64,000 nucleotides of DNA from Gaetbulibacter_A aestuarii. GTDB lineage: Bacteria > Bacteroidota > Bacteroidia > Flavobacteriales > Flavobacteriaceae. The notes below the pieces were generated by a model. It saw only the letters and a list, made by a program, of their open reading frames with translations, ran no database searches and had not been told where the DNA came from. The DNA lies in assembly GCF_039537665.1 (NCBI RefSeq), contig NZ_BAABAY010000001.1:496001-560000 (forward strand). The letters run 5' to 3'. Of this stretch, positions 41,701 to 50,544 are shown in pieces (the stretch's first letter is position 1; every line of letters begins with the position of its first letter). The translations under genes were made by a program, and so were the position numbers.

Positions 41701-43310
41701 TATTGCCATGGATTGCCGCTGCCCGTAATTCAACGCCTTTTGTTGGATTAATTTCACCACCACCACATCACGATATTTATTCTATTGAAGATTTAGCACA
41801 GCTTATTTTTGACCTGAAAAATGCTAATCGAGATGCGCGAATTAATGTGAAATTAGTTTCCGAAGTTGGTGTTGGAACTATTGCCGCCGGAGTTGCAAAA
41901 GCAAAAGCCGATGTGGTTCTTATTTCCGGTTACGACGGAGGAACCGGAGCATCGCCTTTAACTTCGTTGAAACACGCCGGTTTGCCCTGGGAACTTGGTT
42001 TGTCCGAAGCTCAGCAAACGCTGGTTCTTAACAATTTAAGAAGTCGTATCGTAGTAGAATGTGACGGTCAGTTAAAAACAGGACGCGACGTGGCTATTGC
42101 CGCTTTACTTGGCGCTGAAGAATTTGGTTTTGCCACGGCTCCTCTGGTAGCTTCAGGTTGTATCATGATGCGTAAATGCCATTTAAATACCTGCCCCGTA
42201 GGTATTGCTACGCAAGACAAGGAGCTACGTAAGAATTTTAAAGGAACCCCAGAACATGTGATCAATTTCTTCTACTACATTGCTGAAGAATTGCGGGGTA
42301 TCATGGCACAATTAGGTTTCAGAACGCTTGCTGAAATGGTAGGTCAAACACATAAGATCAATGCGAACAAAGCCATAAAACACTATAAAGCCAAAGGTTT
42401 AGATCTTTCAGGCATTTTACACCGTCCGTCAGCATACAGCCAAATGACGGTTAGAAATACAGAAAAGCAAGAACATCATCTTGAAAATGTTCTGGATTTC
42501 ACCATATTGAAAGATTCTCACCGCGCCTTGTACCGCAAAGAAAAAATGACGCTAGAATATCCTATTCGCAATGTCAATCGTACTGTTGGTGCTATTGTGA
42601 GTAACGAGATTTCTAAAATTTACGGTCACTTGGGCTTACCTGAAGACACTCTGAATCTTAATTTCACAGGATCAGCAGGACAAAGTTTCGGAGCTTTCGG
42701 AGCTCATGGCTTAAGTTTTACGCTTTCAGGAAACACCAATGACTATTTAGGTAAGAGTTTATCCGGAGCAAAAATCATTGTGAAAAAACCGGAAGGCGCC
42801 ACCTTTATTGCCGAAGAGAATATTATTGTTGGTAATGTTTGTTTGTTCGGTGCTATTCAGGGTGAAGCCTATATTAACGGTATTGCAGGGGAGCGTTTTG
42901 CTGTTCGAAACTCCGGGGCACGCGCCGTTGTAGAAGGTGTTGGCGACCATTGTTGTGAATACATGACCGGTGGTCGTGTGGTGGTTCTTGGTAAAACCGG
43001 ACGTAATTTTGCCGCCGGTATGAGTGGTGGTATTGCCTATGTTTACGATCCGAACAAGAAGTTCGTAAACGGCCTTTGTAACATGGAAAGTATCGAATTT
43101 GAAACCATCACCGAAGACGATGCCAAAGAAATGAAAGGGCTTATTGAAAATCATAAATTATATACCAATAGTCATTTGGCAGAACGATTACTATCTGATT
43201 GGGATACAAGTTTGAAAAACTTCGTGAAAGTGATGCCAACAGAATTCAAACGTGCTTTAGAGCGTATTGAAAATGAAGAACCAATGGTGGAAGAATTAAC
43301 AACCGCATAA
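38796..43310 (+). CDS. gltB: Glutamate synthase, large subunit (GOGAT)
   Basis: 1504 aa from the ATG at 38796. It makes two glutamates from glutamine and 2-oxoglutarate. The N-terminal class II amidotransferase domain starts after a propeptide of 16 residues at the catalytic Cys17 (ENCGAGF). Central and FMN-binding domains follow (SSGAMSYGSISREAHE type, GGKSNSGEGGEDRKRF, PGEGGQLPG), with the [3Fe-4S] cysteine cluster in CIMMRKCHLNTCPVGIATQ, and a C-terminal glxD-like helix of Gly-rich repeats (GSAGQSFGAFGAHG). It forms an operon with gltD, 4 bp away, and diverges from the ammonium-uptake genes. Confidence 0.97.
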   Translation: MLKKQGLYLPEFEHENCGAGFICNLKGEKTNQIIHDALEILVKLEHRGGVSADGKTGDGAGLLIDIPHDYFVRVCDFSLPAPRAYAVGMVFLPKIPNQHEFCKTIFEKEVTLQGLKVLGWRKVPVDSSHLGEIALASEPTIEQIFIGKTEDIDDATFKAKLYAARKITEHTIRNSKISESSYFYIPSLSTTTLIYKGIIMPEDIGPYYTDLQQIDLVTRLALVHQRFSTNTMPTWELAQPFRYMCQNGEINTLRGNVSRMRVREEIMKSDVFGPQIEKLFPIILPGKSDSASMDMVVELLLHTGRSLPEIMMMMIPEAWEKHNTMSEDRKAFYEYNACIMEPWDGPASIPFTDGDYIGALLDRNGLRPSRYTVTKSGKIIMSSEIGVVDLPPEDIEKHGRLEPGKMFLVDMNEGRIIEDEEIKDKIVSERPYKKWLDKSRLHLKEVPYTNTTCPIETIDIKTRQRLFNYTFEDIQEVITPMAVNGKEALGSMGTDTPLAVLSDKPQIISNYFKQLFAQVTNPPLDGIREEIVTDISLNLGKDRNIFSITDRQCRKLRIQNPVISNADLEKIRTIEIDSFKAETIEILYKKANGLNGLEDALEDIIKQVENALARKTNIIILSDRGVNKEFAPIPALLACSYVNHQMNRLRKRSYFDIIIESAEPREPHHFATLFGYGASAINPYMVNEIIRMQVKEGFITGMDEQKAVDNFNKAIGKGLLKIMNKIGISTLHSYRGSQIFEIVGFNSQFVEKYFPYTASRIEGIGLYEIEKEITERYKYAYPDNAIDKRLGLNIGGDYRWRRNGERHMFNPTTVAKLQQAVRLSDQKSYDVYAKAINEQSENLMTIRGLFEFDNLDPIPIEQVEPWTEIVKRFKTGAMSYGSISREAHENLAIAMNRIGGKSNSGEGGEDRKRFHPDMNGDSRNSAIKQVASGRFGVTSHYLTNAREIQIKMAQGAKPGEGGQLPGEKVLPWIAAARNSTPFVGLISPPPHHDIYSIEDLAQLIFDLKNANRDARINVKLVSEVGVGTIAAGVAKAKADVVLISGYDGGTGASPLTSLKHAGLPWELGLSEAQQTLVLNNLRSRIVVECDGQLKTGRDVAIAALLGAEEFGFATAPLVASGCIMMRKCHLNTCPVGIATQDKELRKNFKGTPEHVINFFYYIAEELRGIMAQLGFRTLAEMVGQTHKINANKAIKHYKAKGLDLSGILHRPSAYSQMTVRNTEKQEHHLENVLDFTILKDSHRALYRKEKMTLEYPIRNVNRTVGAIVSNEISKIYGHLGLPEDTLNLNFTGSAGQSFGAFGAHGLSFTLSGNTNDYLGKSLSGAKIIVKKPEGATFIAEENIIVGNVCLFGAIQGEAYINGIAGERFAVRNSGARAVVEGVGDHCCEYMTGGRVVVLGKTGRNFAAGMSGGIAYVYDPNKKFVNGLCNMESIEFETITEDDAKEMKGLIENHKLYTNSHLAERLLSDWDTSLKNFVKVMPTEFKRALERIENEEPMVEELTTA

Positions 43311-43314
43311 GATC

Positions 43315-44778
43315 ATGGGAAAAGTAACTGGATTTAAAGAATTTGAAAGAGAAGATGAGCACTACGCTCCTGTTGAAGAGCGGGTGAAAAACTATAAAGA
43401 ATTTACCATTCCGATGAAACCGGAAGAGGTATCAAAACAAGGTTCTCGCTGCATGGATTGTGGTATTCCATTTTGCCATAGCGGTTGCCCCCTTGGAAAC
43501 TTGATACCGGATTTTAATCACATGGTACATCAGGGCGAATGGCAAAAAGCCTCATGGATTTTACATTCCACGAATAACTTTCCGGAATTTACCGGGCGAC
43601 TATGTCCTGCTCCTTGTGAAAAATCTTGTGTTCTGGGAATTATTGAAGACCCTGTTTCGATAGAAAATATTGAAAAAAACATTGTAGAGCGCGCCTTTAA
43701 GGAAGGATGGATCAAACCACAACCACCTAAAGAACGCACAGATAAAACGGTTGCTGTCGTGGGCTCCGGTCCGGCAGGCTTAGCAGCTGCGCAACAACTG
43801 AACAGAGCCGGCCATACCGTAACTGTTTTTGAACGTGATGATGAAATCGGAGGTCTTTTACGCTACGGTATTCCGAACTTCAAAATGGAAAAAGAGATTA
43901 TTGATCGCCGACTCGCAATACTTCAGGCTGAAGGCATCAAATTCGAAACCAATGTTAATGTTGGTGTTAATTACGATGTGGAAAAATTACAAGCTTTTGA
44001 TGCTATTGTTCTTTGTGGCGGTGCCACTGAACGACGTAGCCTTCCAACTCCGGGCATTGATGCCGATGGTGTGGTTCAGGCGATGGACTTTTTAACTCAG
44101 CAAACCAAAGTGTTATTTGGTAAGAAAGTTGAAAACCAAATTAAAGCGACTGATAAAAACGTGATTGTTATTGGGGGTGGAGATACCGGTTCGGATTGTA
44201 TTGGAACTTCAAATCGTCACGGAGCAAAATCGGTGGTGAATTTTGAAATTATGCCCAAACCTCCCGGGCATCGTTCGCCAACAACACCTTGGCCGTATTG
44301 GCCATTACAACTAAAAACCTCTTCATCACATGAAGAAGGTGTAGAGCGCAATTGGTTAATAAATACTAAGGAATTCATTACAGATGATAAAGGCAAATTG
44401 ACCGCTTTAAAAACGGTAAACGTAGAATGGAAAACGGTTCCCGGTGGACGACCTCAACTTGTTGAAGTTCCCGGAACTGAAAAGATCTGGCCTTGTGATC
44501 TTGCCCTGTTAGCACTGGGATTTACAGGTCCGGAAAGCACCTTAGCTGATAAATTAGGTATTGAAACCGATACCCGCTCTAATTATAAAGCGGAATATGG
44601 AAAATATCAAACCAATATACCAAACATTTTTACGGCCGGCGATATGCGTCGCGGACAGTCTCTAATTGTTTGGGCCATTTCAGAAGGTCGTGAAGCAGCA
44701 AGACAAGTAGATATCTTTTTGATGGGTAAATCAGATCTGCCTTCAAAAGATATGACAGGCGATCTTGTAGCCTTATAA
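43315..44778 (+). CDS. gltD: Glutamate synthase, small subunit
   Basis: 487 aa. It takes electrons from NADPH for GOGAT through FAD and iron-sulphur clusters. Two cysteine motifs near the N-terminus (CMDCGIPFCHSGCPLGN and CPAPCEKSC) bind the [4Fe-4S] clusters; GSGPAGLAAAQQL is the FAD dinucleotide motif and GGGDTGSDCIGT the NADPH motif; the C-terminal TAGDMRRGQSLIVWAISEG closes the FAD site. The start ATG follows the gltB stop after 4 bp. Length is typical (about 470-490 aa). Confidence 0.97.
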   Translation: MGKVTGFKEFEREDEHYAPVEERVKNYKEFTIPMKPEEVSKQGSRCMDCGIPFCHSGCPLGNLIPDFNHMVHQGEWQKASWILHSTNNFPEFTGRLCPAPCEKSCVLGIIEDPVSIENIEKNIVERAFKEGWIKPQPPKERTDKTVAVVGSGPAGLAAAQQLNRAGHTVTVFERDDEIGGLLRYGIPNFKMEKEIIDRRLAILQAEGIKFETNVNVGVNYDVEKLQAFDAIVLCGGATERRSLPTPGIDADGVVQAMDFLTQQTKVLFGKKVENQIKATDKNVIVIGGGDTGSDCIGTSNRHGAKSVVNFEIMPKPPGHRSPTTPWPYWPLQLKTSSSHEEGVERNWLINTKEFITDDKGKLTALKTVNVEWKTVPGGRPQLVEVPGTEKIWPCDLALLALGFTGPESTLADKLGIETDTRSNYKAEYGKYQTNIPNIFTAGDMRRGQSLIVWAISEGREAARQVDIFLMGKSDLPSKDMTGDLVAL

Positions 44779-44807
44779 AATTATATACTCTGGAAATAAA
44801 TGGTGAT

Positions 44808-44835
44808 AAAAGCGATCAGAAATGGTCGCTTTTTC
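44808..44835. terminator. Terminator between gltD and fbp
   Basis: Arms AAAAGCGA (44808-44815) and TCGCTTTT (44826-44833) followed by T-tract, with an A-tract on the other side, so it can end both the plus-strand gltD and the minus-strand fbp transcripts. Confidence 0.8.
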
Positions 44836-45842
44836 TATTGAAATTCCCGCATAAATTCTTCAGCTTTTTCAACCATATTTTTACTGCCACAAATAAAAGG
44901 AACCCTTTGATGAAGTTCTGTTGGTTGAATGTCTAAAATTCGCGTAAAGCCATCACTCGCTTTACCTTTGGCCTGTTCAGCAAGGAAGGCCATCGGGTTA
45001 CATTCGTATAATAACCGAAGTTTCCCGTTTGGGTTTTTGGTACTCTTTGGATATAAATAGATACCGCCCTTGATCATATTTCTATGGAAATCAGAAACCA
45101 ATGAGCCAATATATCGCGACGTATAAGGGCGTTCGTCCTCCTCCATCTGGCAGTACTTAATATACTTTTTTATCCCCAAAGGGAAATCCAGATAATTGCC
45201 TTCATTCACTGAATAAATATTACCGTCTTCAGGGAATTCCATATCCGGATGCGATAGATAAAACGAGCCTATAGCAGGATTCAGTGTAAAACCATTAACA
45301 CCGTCGCCAGTGGTATAAACCAGCATGGTAGAAGTTCCATAAACAATATAACCTGCCGCTACCTGCTGACTCCCTTTCTGTAAAAAATCATCAATCGTTA
45401 CCGGAGTTCCGATCGGTGTTATACGTCTGTAAATAGAAAAAATGGTTCCAACAGAAACATTAACATCGATATTGGTAGAACCATCCAACGGATCGATCAA
45501 AACCACATATTTATTTTGATGTTTTTCATCCTGGCTGTTGATGGAAATAAAATCGTCCTCCTCTTCACTGGCAATACCACAAACAATATTCCGGTTAGTC
45601 ATGGTTTGAATAAACTTGTTATTAGCGTAAACATCCAATTTTTGCTGGTCTTCGCCCTGTATATTCGTTTCTCCAAATTGCCCGATAATATCAACTAAAC
45701 CAGCTTTATTCACTTCGTGGTTAACCACTTTAGCTGCTAATCGAATAGAGTTAATTAAACTGGATAATTCGCCGGAAGAATACTTAAAGGATGCCTGATG
45801 TTCAATAATGAATTCCCCTAAGGTTTGTTTTTTATGCGTCAT
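44835..45842 (-). CDS. fbp: Fructose-1,6-bisphosphatase class I
   Basis: 335 aa. It removes the 1-phosphate from fructose 1,6-bisphosphate in gluconeogenesis. The FBPase signature and metal ligands are seen in EEEDDFI and IDPLDGSTNIDVNVSVGTIFSIY, the active-site loop in RYIGSLVSDFHRNMIKGGIYLYP, and the final LRLLYECNPMAFLAEQAKG region is conserved. The N-terminal region is of the Bacteroidota/bacterial type without the AMP-site extension of eukaryotic enzymes. It stands alone on the minus strand, convergent with gltD. Confidence 0.95.
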   Translation of the reverse strand: MTHKKQTLGEFIIEHQASFKYSSGELSSLINSIRLAAKVVNHEVNKAGLVDIIGQFGETNIQGEDQQKLDVYANNKFIQTMTNRNIVCGIASEEEDDFISINSQDEKHQNKYVVLIDPLDGSTNIDVNVSVGTIFSIYRRITPIGTPVTIDDFLQKGSQQVAAGYIVYGTSTMLVYTTGDGVNGFTLNPAIGSFYLSHPDMEFPEDGNIYSVNEGNYLDFPLGIKKYIKYCQMEEDERPYTSRYIGSLVSDFHRNMIKGGIYLYPKSTKNPNGKLRLLYECNPMAFLAEQAKGKASDGFTRILDIQPTELHQRVPFICGSKNMVEKAEEFMREFQ

Positions 45843-45963
45843 GAGATTGTAGTTTGGTTGTGCAAATATCTTCTATTTTTTGACTAACTACAACGTTTTC
45901 GTAAAGAAAAAATGACAAAAAATATTTTAGATTGGGTTATATTTGGTATCATAAAAAATAAGT

Positions 45964-46443
45964 ATGACCTATCATATTAGAAAAGCTGAAAAATCAGATA
46001 TGCCTGCAGTATTGGATCTTATTCATGAACTTGCTGTTTTTGAAAAAGAACCCGATGCTGTTGAAGTTACCCTTGAAGACCTTGAAAATGATGGTTTTGG
46101 AGACCATAAACAGTTTGAATGTTTTGTTGCCGAAGTCGATCAATCTATAAAAGCCATTGCCCTCGTATATTTTAGGTACTCTACCTGGAAAGGAAAGGTT
46201 TTGCACCTGGAAGATCTTATTGTAAGCGAGGCGGCTCGTGGTCATGGTTTGGGCACCGCCCTTCTGGATACGGTAATACAGTATGGTCACCAATTAGGTG
46301 TAAAACGTATCAATTGGGAAGTTTTAGATTGGAATACACCGGCCATTGAATTCTATGAAAATAAAGGCGCCGATGTGAAACGTGATTGGAACGTGGTCCA
46401 TCTGGATGAACAGGGTATAAAAAATTACATGTCGAATATATAA
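45964..46443 (+). CDS. GNAT family N-acetyltransferase
   Basis: 159 aa. It has the GNAT fold: YHIRKAEKSDMPAVLDLIHELAVFEKEPDAV, acceptor-site strand, and the acetyl-CoA pocket motif with GHGLGTALL replacing the usual Q/RxxGxG/A. Closest in appearance are the small diamine/polyamine-type acetyltransferases (SAT/PaiA-like), with VAEVDQSIKAIALVYFRYSTWKGKVLHLEDLIV. The stop codon overlaps the start codon of the aspartate kinase in TAATG, implying translational coupling. Confidence 0.9.
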   Translation: MTYHIRKAEKSDMPAVLDLIHELAVFEKEPDAVEVTLEDLENDGFGDHKQFECFVAEVDQSIKAIALVYFRYSTWKGKVLHLEDLIVSEAARGHGLGTALLDTVIQYGHQLGVKRINWEVLDWNTPAIEFYENKGADVKRDWNVVHLDEQGIKNYMSNI

Positions 46444-47708
46444 TGCAGATCTTCAAATTTGGTGGTGCTTCCGTAAAGGATGCCCAGGGCGTAAAAAATT
46501 TAGTTCGGGTTTTAAAAACCGTAGACTATAAGAATACCCTGATCGTGGTTTCTGCCATGGGAAAAACAACCAACGCTTTGGAGCAGGTAGTACAGGATTA
46601 CTTTCAAAATAAAAAGGCCCTGCAAAGTAGTCTTCAGGAGGTAAAAAAATTCCATAATACCATCATAATGGCGTTATTCGACACCAATGATTCAAGTTCT
46701 GAAACACACCCTATTTTTAAAAAAGTTGACGCTTTATTCAACGAATTAGCAGCTATATTAAAAAGTAATAAATCGCCGGATTACAACTTTGTATACGATC
46801 AGGTTGTTGGATTTGGAGAGCTGGTTTCTACCACCATTGTAAGTGCTTATCTCAATGAGATAGGTTTAAAAAATAACTGGATCGATGTCCGTCCATTGAT
46901 CAAAACCGATAGTTATTACCGGCGTGCCAACGTGGATTGGGAGGCTACGCAAAAAAATATTAAAAAAGGAATAGATCCTAAGGTTTTAAATATAACGCAG
47001 GGGTTTTTAGGTAGCGATCCTAATAATTTTACCACCACTCTAGGCCGTGAAGGAAGTGATTATACCGCAGCTATTTTTGCCTATTGTTTGAATGCTGAAA
47101 GCGTCACGATTTGGAAAGATGTGGAAGGCGTTCTAAATGCTGATCCGCGTTACTTTGAAAATGCGCAATTGCTAAATAGTATCTCCTATCGCGAGGCTAT
47201 CGAATTGGCATTTTACGGGGCAACCGTAATTCACCCTAAAACCCTACAGCCATTACAGCGCAAAGAAATTCCGTTGTTTGTAAAATCGTTTTTACACCCG
47301 GAATTCCCCGGAACAAGAATTAGTAAAGATCCAAAGCTCGATCCGCAAACACCCTGCTTTATATTAAAAAGAAATCAGGTATTAATTTCCTTATCCTCTT
47401 TGGATTTTTCTTATATCGTAGAAGAGAATATCAGTCATATTTTCAATTTATTACATCAATATAAAATGAAGGTAGATGCCATCCAAAACTCCGCCATCAG
47501 CTTTTCTGTTTGCTTTGAAGATATCTATGAAAACTTGGAAGATCTGCTTCAGGAACTAAAAGCAAAATTCAAGGTAAATTGTTATGAAAACGTCTCACTT
47601 TACACGATTAGGCATTACACCGATAAGACCATTAGTGATATTGAAAAGGGTAAAACCTTGTTATTAAAACAATTAACCCCGGAAACCATTCAATTAGTAA
47701 CAAAATAA
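46443..47708 (+). CDS. Aspartate kinase
   Basis: 421 aa, monofunctional. It phosphorylates aspartate, opening the lysine/threonine/methionine pathway. The substrate motif FKFGGASVKDA and the aspartate/ATP segment TTLGREGSDYTAAIF are seen, with the WKDVEGVLNADPR motif; a C-terminal ACT-like region (about residues 310-400) should bind feedback inhibitors such as lysine. Coupled to the GNAT gene by the TAATG overlap and followed by an acyltransferase gene after 23 bp, so the three form a likely operon. Confidence 0.93.
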   Translation: MQIFKFGGASVKDAQGVKNLVRVLKTVDYKNTLIVVSAMGKTTNALEQVVQDYFQNKKALQSSLQEVKKFHNTIIMALFDTNDSSSETHPIFKKVDALFNELAAILKSNKSPDYNFVYDQVVGFGELVSTTIVSAYLNEIGLKNNWIDVRPLIKTDSYYRRANVDWEATQKNIKKGIDPKVLNITQGFLGSDPNNFTTTLGREGSDYTAAIFAYCLNAESVTIWKDVEGVLNADPRYFENAQLLNSISYREAIELAFYGATVIHPKTLQPLQRKEIPLFVKSFLHPEFPGTRISKDPKLDPQTPCFILKRNQVLISLSSLDFSYIVEENISHIFNLLHQYKMKVDAIQNSAISFSVCFEDIYENLEDLLQELKAKFKVNCYENVSLYTIRHYTDKTISDIEKGKTLLLKQLTPETIQLVTK

Positions 47709-47731
47709 AACATTTTAGTACATTTACAGTC

Positions 47732-49558
47732 ATGACCAAACAGCAAGATACAGGACTTGTTAGTGCCAAAGAAGTTGCCAAAGCCATACAATTAGACAAA
47801 TATGGATTTATTGGAACTTTCATAGGGTGGCTGTTAATGAAGTTACTCAAGATCTCTACCTTGAACCGCATTTACAAACGGAATAAACATTTGGAAGATC
47901 TTGAATTTTTAAATGCCCTTTTGGATGATTTTGAAATTCGTTTTGAAATTCCTGAAGAAGATCTAAAACGCTTACCTAAAGACGGCCCTTATATTACCAT
48001 TTCCAACCATCCTTTGGGTGGTATTGATGGTATTTTATTGTTGAAATTAATGCTGGAAAAGCGCAACGATTTCAAGATCATCGCCAACTTTTTATTGCAC
48101 CGGATCGAACCTTTAATTCCTTTTATCATGCCGGTAAATCCGTTTGAAGATCGTAAGGATGTGAAATCAAGTGTGTCCGGTTTTAAAAGTGCTATAACGC
48201 ATTTACGTGAAGGACATCCGCTTGGAATTTTCCCTGCGGGGGAAGTATCTACATATCGTGATGGAAAACTGGTTGTGGATCGCCCCTGGGAAGAAGCCGC
48301 TATCAAACTGATCAAAAAAGCCGAGGTTCCTGTGGTACCTATTTATTTTCACGCCAAGAACAGCCGCTTGTTTTATAAACTATCTCGCATCAGCGATATT
48401 TTCCGAACTGCAAAATTACCCTCGGAACTTCTTACTCAAAAACGCCGTGTTATAAAAGTACGGATCGGGCGTCCTATTTCCGTTGATGATCAAAGAGAAT
48501 TTCCGGATATTGATGGTTTCTGTGATTTCTTGCGCCGTAAGACCTATATGCTGTCCAATTCCTTCGACAATAAAAAATTATTCGAAAATATAACCTCAAC
48601 CTTAAAAGCTCCCAAAAGTCCAAAACGCATTGTGACTAAGGTTCCATCGGAACTTATGGAAAAAGAGGTGGAAGCACTGTATAAAGGCGATTTCAGATTA
48701 CTGGAAAGTAAAAATTATGAGGTATTCCTTGCGCCTGCTGATCACATCCCGAATATTCTTCAGGAAATCGGGCGCCTTCGGGAAATTACTTTCCGTGAAG
48801 TGGGAGAAGGAACTAACGAAGCTATCGATCTGGATTCTTTCGACACCTATTACCATCACATGTTCCTGTGGGATAATGAGCGGAAATTAATTGCAGGAGC
48901 TTATCGCATGGGTCTGGGCTCCAAGATCTTTGAACGTTATGGGATCGACGGATTTTATTTGCAGGACCTGTTCCGTTTTGAACCGGAACTTTATAAAATG
49001 ATGAGTCAGTCCATAGAGATGGGACGCGCTTTCATCATTAAAGAATATCAGCAAAAACCGATGCCTTTGTTTTTACTTTGGAAAGGTATTGTGCATACCA
49101 CCTTGCGTTACCCGGAGCATAAATATCTTATTGGTGGGGTGAGTATCAGTAACCAATTCACCAACTTTTCAAAATCATTGATGGTCGAGTTTATGAAATC
49201 ACATTACTACGATCCATATATCGCACAATATGTTCGGCCTAAAAAGGAATTCAAAGTAAAACTCAAGGATGCCGATAAGGATTTTGTTTTTGACGAAGCT
49301 GAAGCTGACCTTGTTAAATTTGATAAGTTCATTGATGAAATCGAGCCGGGAGCTTTACGCCTGCCCGTGTTATTGAAAAAATACATCAAACAAAATGCAA
49401 AACTCGTAGCCTTCAACGTAGACCCGCTGTTCAATAATTCTGTAGATGGTTTGATGTATATTAAAATAGCAGACCTTCCGGAAAGTACCGTACGCCCTGT
49501 AATGGAAGAATTCCAGGCCGAACTGGAACGTAAGTTTGCGGATAAGAACGGAAGCTAG
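47732..49558 (+). CDS. Acyltransferase-GNAT fusion protein
   Basis: 608 aa. The first half (about residues 1-290) is a PlsC-type lysophospholipid acyltransferase with NHPLGGIDG (motif H-x4-D-like) and GIFPAGEVS; the second half (about 300-560) is a hemolysin/ornithine-acyl transferase-type GNAT (OlsB-like) domain with EVFLAPADHIPNILQEIGRLREITFREVGEGT. This N-acyl/O-acyl pairing makes ornithine or related aminolipids in Bacteroidota; membrane aminolipid synthesis is an inference from the pair. It follows aspartate kinase after 23 bp. Its stop TAG overlaps the stop of the facing arsC-like gene in CTAG. Confidence 0.85.
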   Translation: MTKQQDTGLVSAKEVAKAIQLDKYGFIGTFIGWLLMKLLKISTLNRIYKRNKHLEDLEFLNALLDDFEIRFEIPEEDLKRLPKDGPYITISNHPLGGIDGILLLKLMLEKRNDFKIIANFLLHRIEPLIPFIMPVNPFEDRKDVKSSVSGFKSAITHLREGHPLGIFPAGEVSTYRDGKLVVDRPWEEAAIKLIKKAEVPVVPIYFHAKNSRLFYKLSRISDIFRTAKLPSELLTQKRRVIKVRIGRPISVDDQREFPDIDGFCDFLRRKTYMLSNSFDNKKLFENITSTLKAPKSPKRIVTKVPSELMEKEVEALYKGDFRLLESKNYEVFLAPADHIPNILQEIGRLREITFREVGEGTNEAIDLDSFDTYYHHMFLWDNERKLIAGAYRMGLGSKIFERYGIDGFYLQDLFRFEPELYKMMSQSIEMGRAFIIKEYQQKPMPLFLLWKGIVHTTLRYPEHKYLIGGVSISNQFTNFSKSLMVEFMKSHYYDPYIAQYVRPKKEFKVKLKDADKDFVFDEAEADLVKFDKFIDEIEPGALRLPVLLKKYIKQNAKLVAFNVDPLFNNSVDGLMYIKIADLPESTVRPVMEEFQAELERKFADKNGS

Positions 49559-49980
49559 GCCGCGAAATACTTTTCTACAAAATTCTTAAAATAGCCCTTG
49601 ATCTCTTCCCGAGCTTTCAAAAAGGCTTCGTGTTTTTCTTCTTCTGTTCCGATAACCTTAGAAGGATCGAAAAAATTATGGTGTAACCGTAGCGCATTTT
49701 TACTTGGGATATACGGACAATTCTCGTTGGCATGATCACAAACCGTAATGATGTAATCAAAATCAACGTTCGCATATTCATCCACATGATTTGAGGTATG
49801 TGTTGAAATATTCAAACCATCTTCTTTCATAATAGCCAGGGCTCCGGGGTTCAAACCATGCGTTTCAATACCCGCGCTGTAAACAGTCACGTCCTGATCT
49901 TTCAAAAAATCCGCCAGATAGCCATGTGCCATCTGACTTCTACAAGAGTTTCCCGTGCATAACACTAAAATATTTTTCAT
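49555..49980 (-). CDS. arsC: Arsenate reductase/low-molecular-weight phosphatase type
   Basis: 141 aa. The CX5R active-site loop is VLCTGNSCRSQMAHG (C8 to R14), followed by a conserved Asp in DYIITVCDHANENCP, all features of the thioredoxin-coupled ArsC and low-molecular-weight tyrosine phosphatase family. The CDHANENCP segment adds the extra cysteines used for disulphide cascade in ArsC. Arsenate-to-arsenite reduction is the likely role given the neighbouring arsR-type gene. It ends convergently with the acyltransferase, sharing the stop-codon overlap at 49555-49558. Confidence 0.88.
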   Translation of the reverse strand: MKNILVLCTGNSCRSQMAHGYLADFLKDQDVTVYSAGIETHGLNPGALAIMKEDGLNISTHTSNHVDEYANVDFDYIITVCDHANENCPYIPSKNALRLHHNFFDPSKVIGTEEEKHEAFLKAREEIKGYFKNFVEKYFAA

Positions 49981-50000
49981 CTATAGATTTTTAAATGGAC

Positions 50001-50498
50001 TTAACAACAATTACCTCCAGGTTCGCAACACGGTTCAGCTTTACCAGCCGCTATTGCTTCTGGTTCCGCAATTCCGCAGGCTTCTTTGGCTTTACAATCC
50101 GTTTTCTGCACGGCAAGTTTAATGATTAAATGGTCCCCTTGTATTTCAAAATCGTTAACAAATAGTTGCGCTGTGTGAAACGTAGTGTTACCATATTCAA
50201 ATTTTATTTCGGCCTCAAGATCGAAAGATTTGATACGCGCCACTTTATTCAGGATTCCCATGGCTTTATAAACGCTCATCGCGTCTTTTGTATCGCGTTC
50301 CTGCGGACTCTCCCAAAGCTGGATAACCGTTTCATTCCAGGTATCAGCTTGGGCGCCACAATCCACGGAATCAATATGGATATGTTTCACTTCAGTGATG
50401 TGATAATTATGGCCAACAAAGGCGTTTGGAGCATATTCAAACAAAAGGCTTTTGTTCTTATGTTGCTCTAAAAAGCTTAAAAATTCGTGTGTTTTCAT
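50001..50498 (-). CDS. DUF6428 family protein with cysteine-rich tail
   Basis: 165 aa. The body (about 1-130) is alpha/beta with FEYAPNAFVGHNYHITEVKHIHIDSVDCGAQADTWNETVIQLW, known as DUF6428 and usually found beside arsenic genes. The last 35 residues hold eight cysteines (KTDCKAKEACGI, then PCCEPGGNCC), an unusual metal- or arsenite-binding tail. It is 20 bp from the arsC-like gene downstream and 46 bp from arsR upstream. Arsenite buffering or delivery is a guess based on the cysteines. Confidence 0.8.
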   Translation of the reverse strand: MKTHEFLSFLEQHKNKSLLFEYAPNAFVGHNYHITEVKHIHIDSVDCGAQADTWNETVIQLWESPQERDTKDAMSVYKAMGILNKVARIKSFDLEAEIKFEYGNTTFHTAQLFVNDFEIQGDHLIIKLAVQKTDCKAKEACGIAEPEAIAAGKAEPCCEPGGNCC

Positions 50499-50544
50499 GA
50501 TCTAAATATTTTTTGATTTATCGCTGTCGCGGAAGGATAACCGA

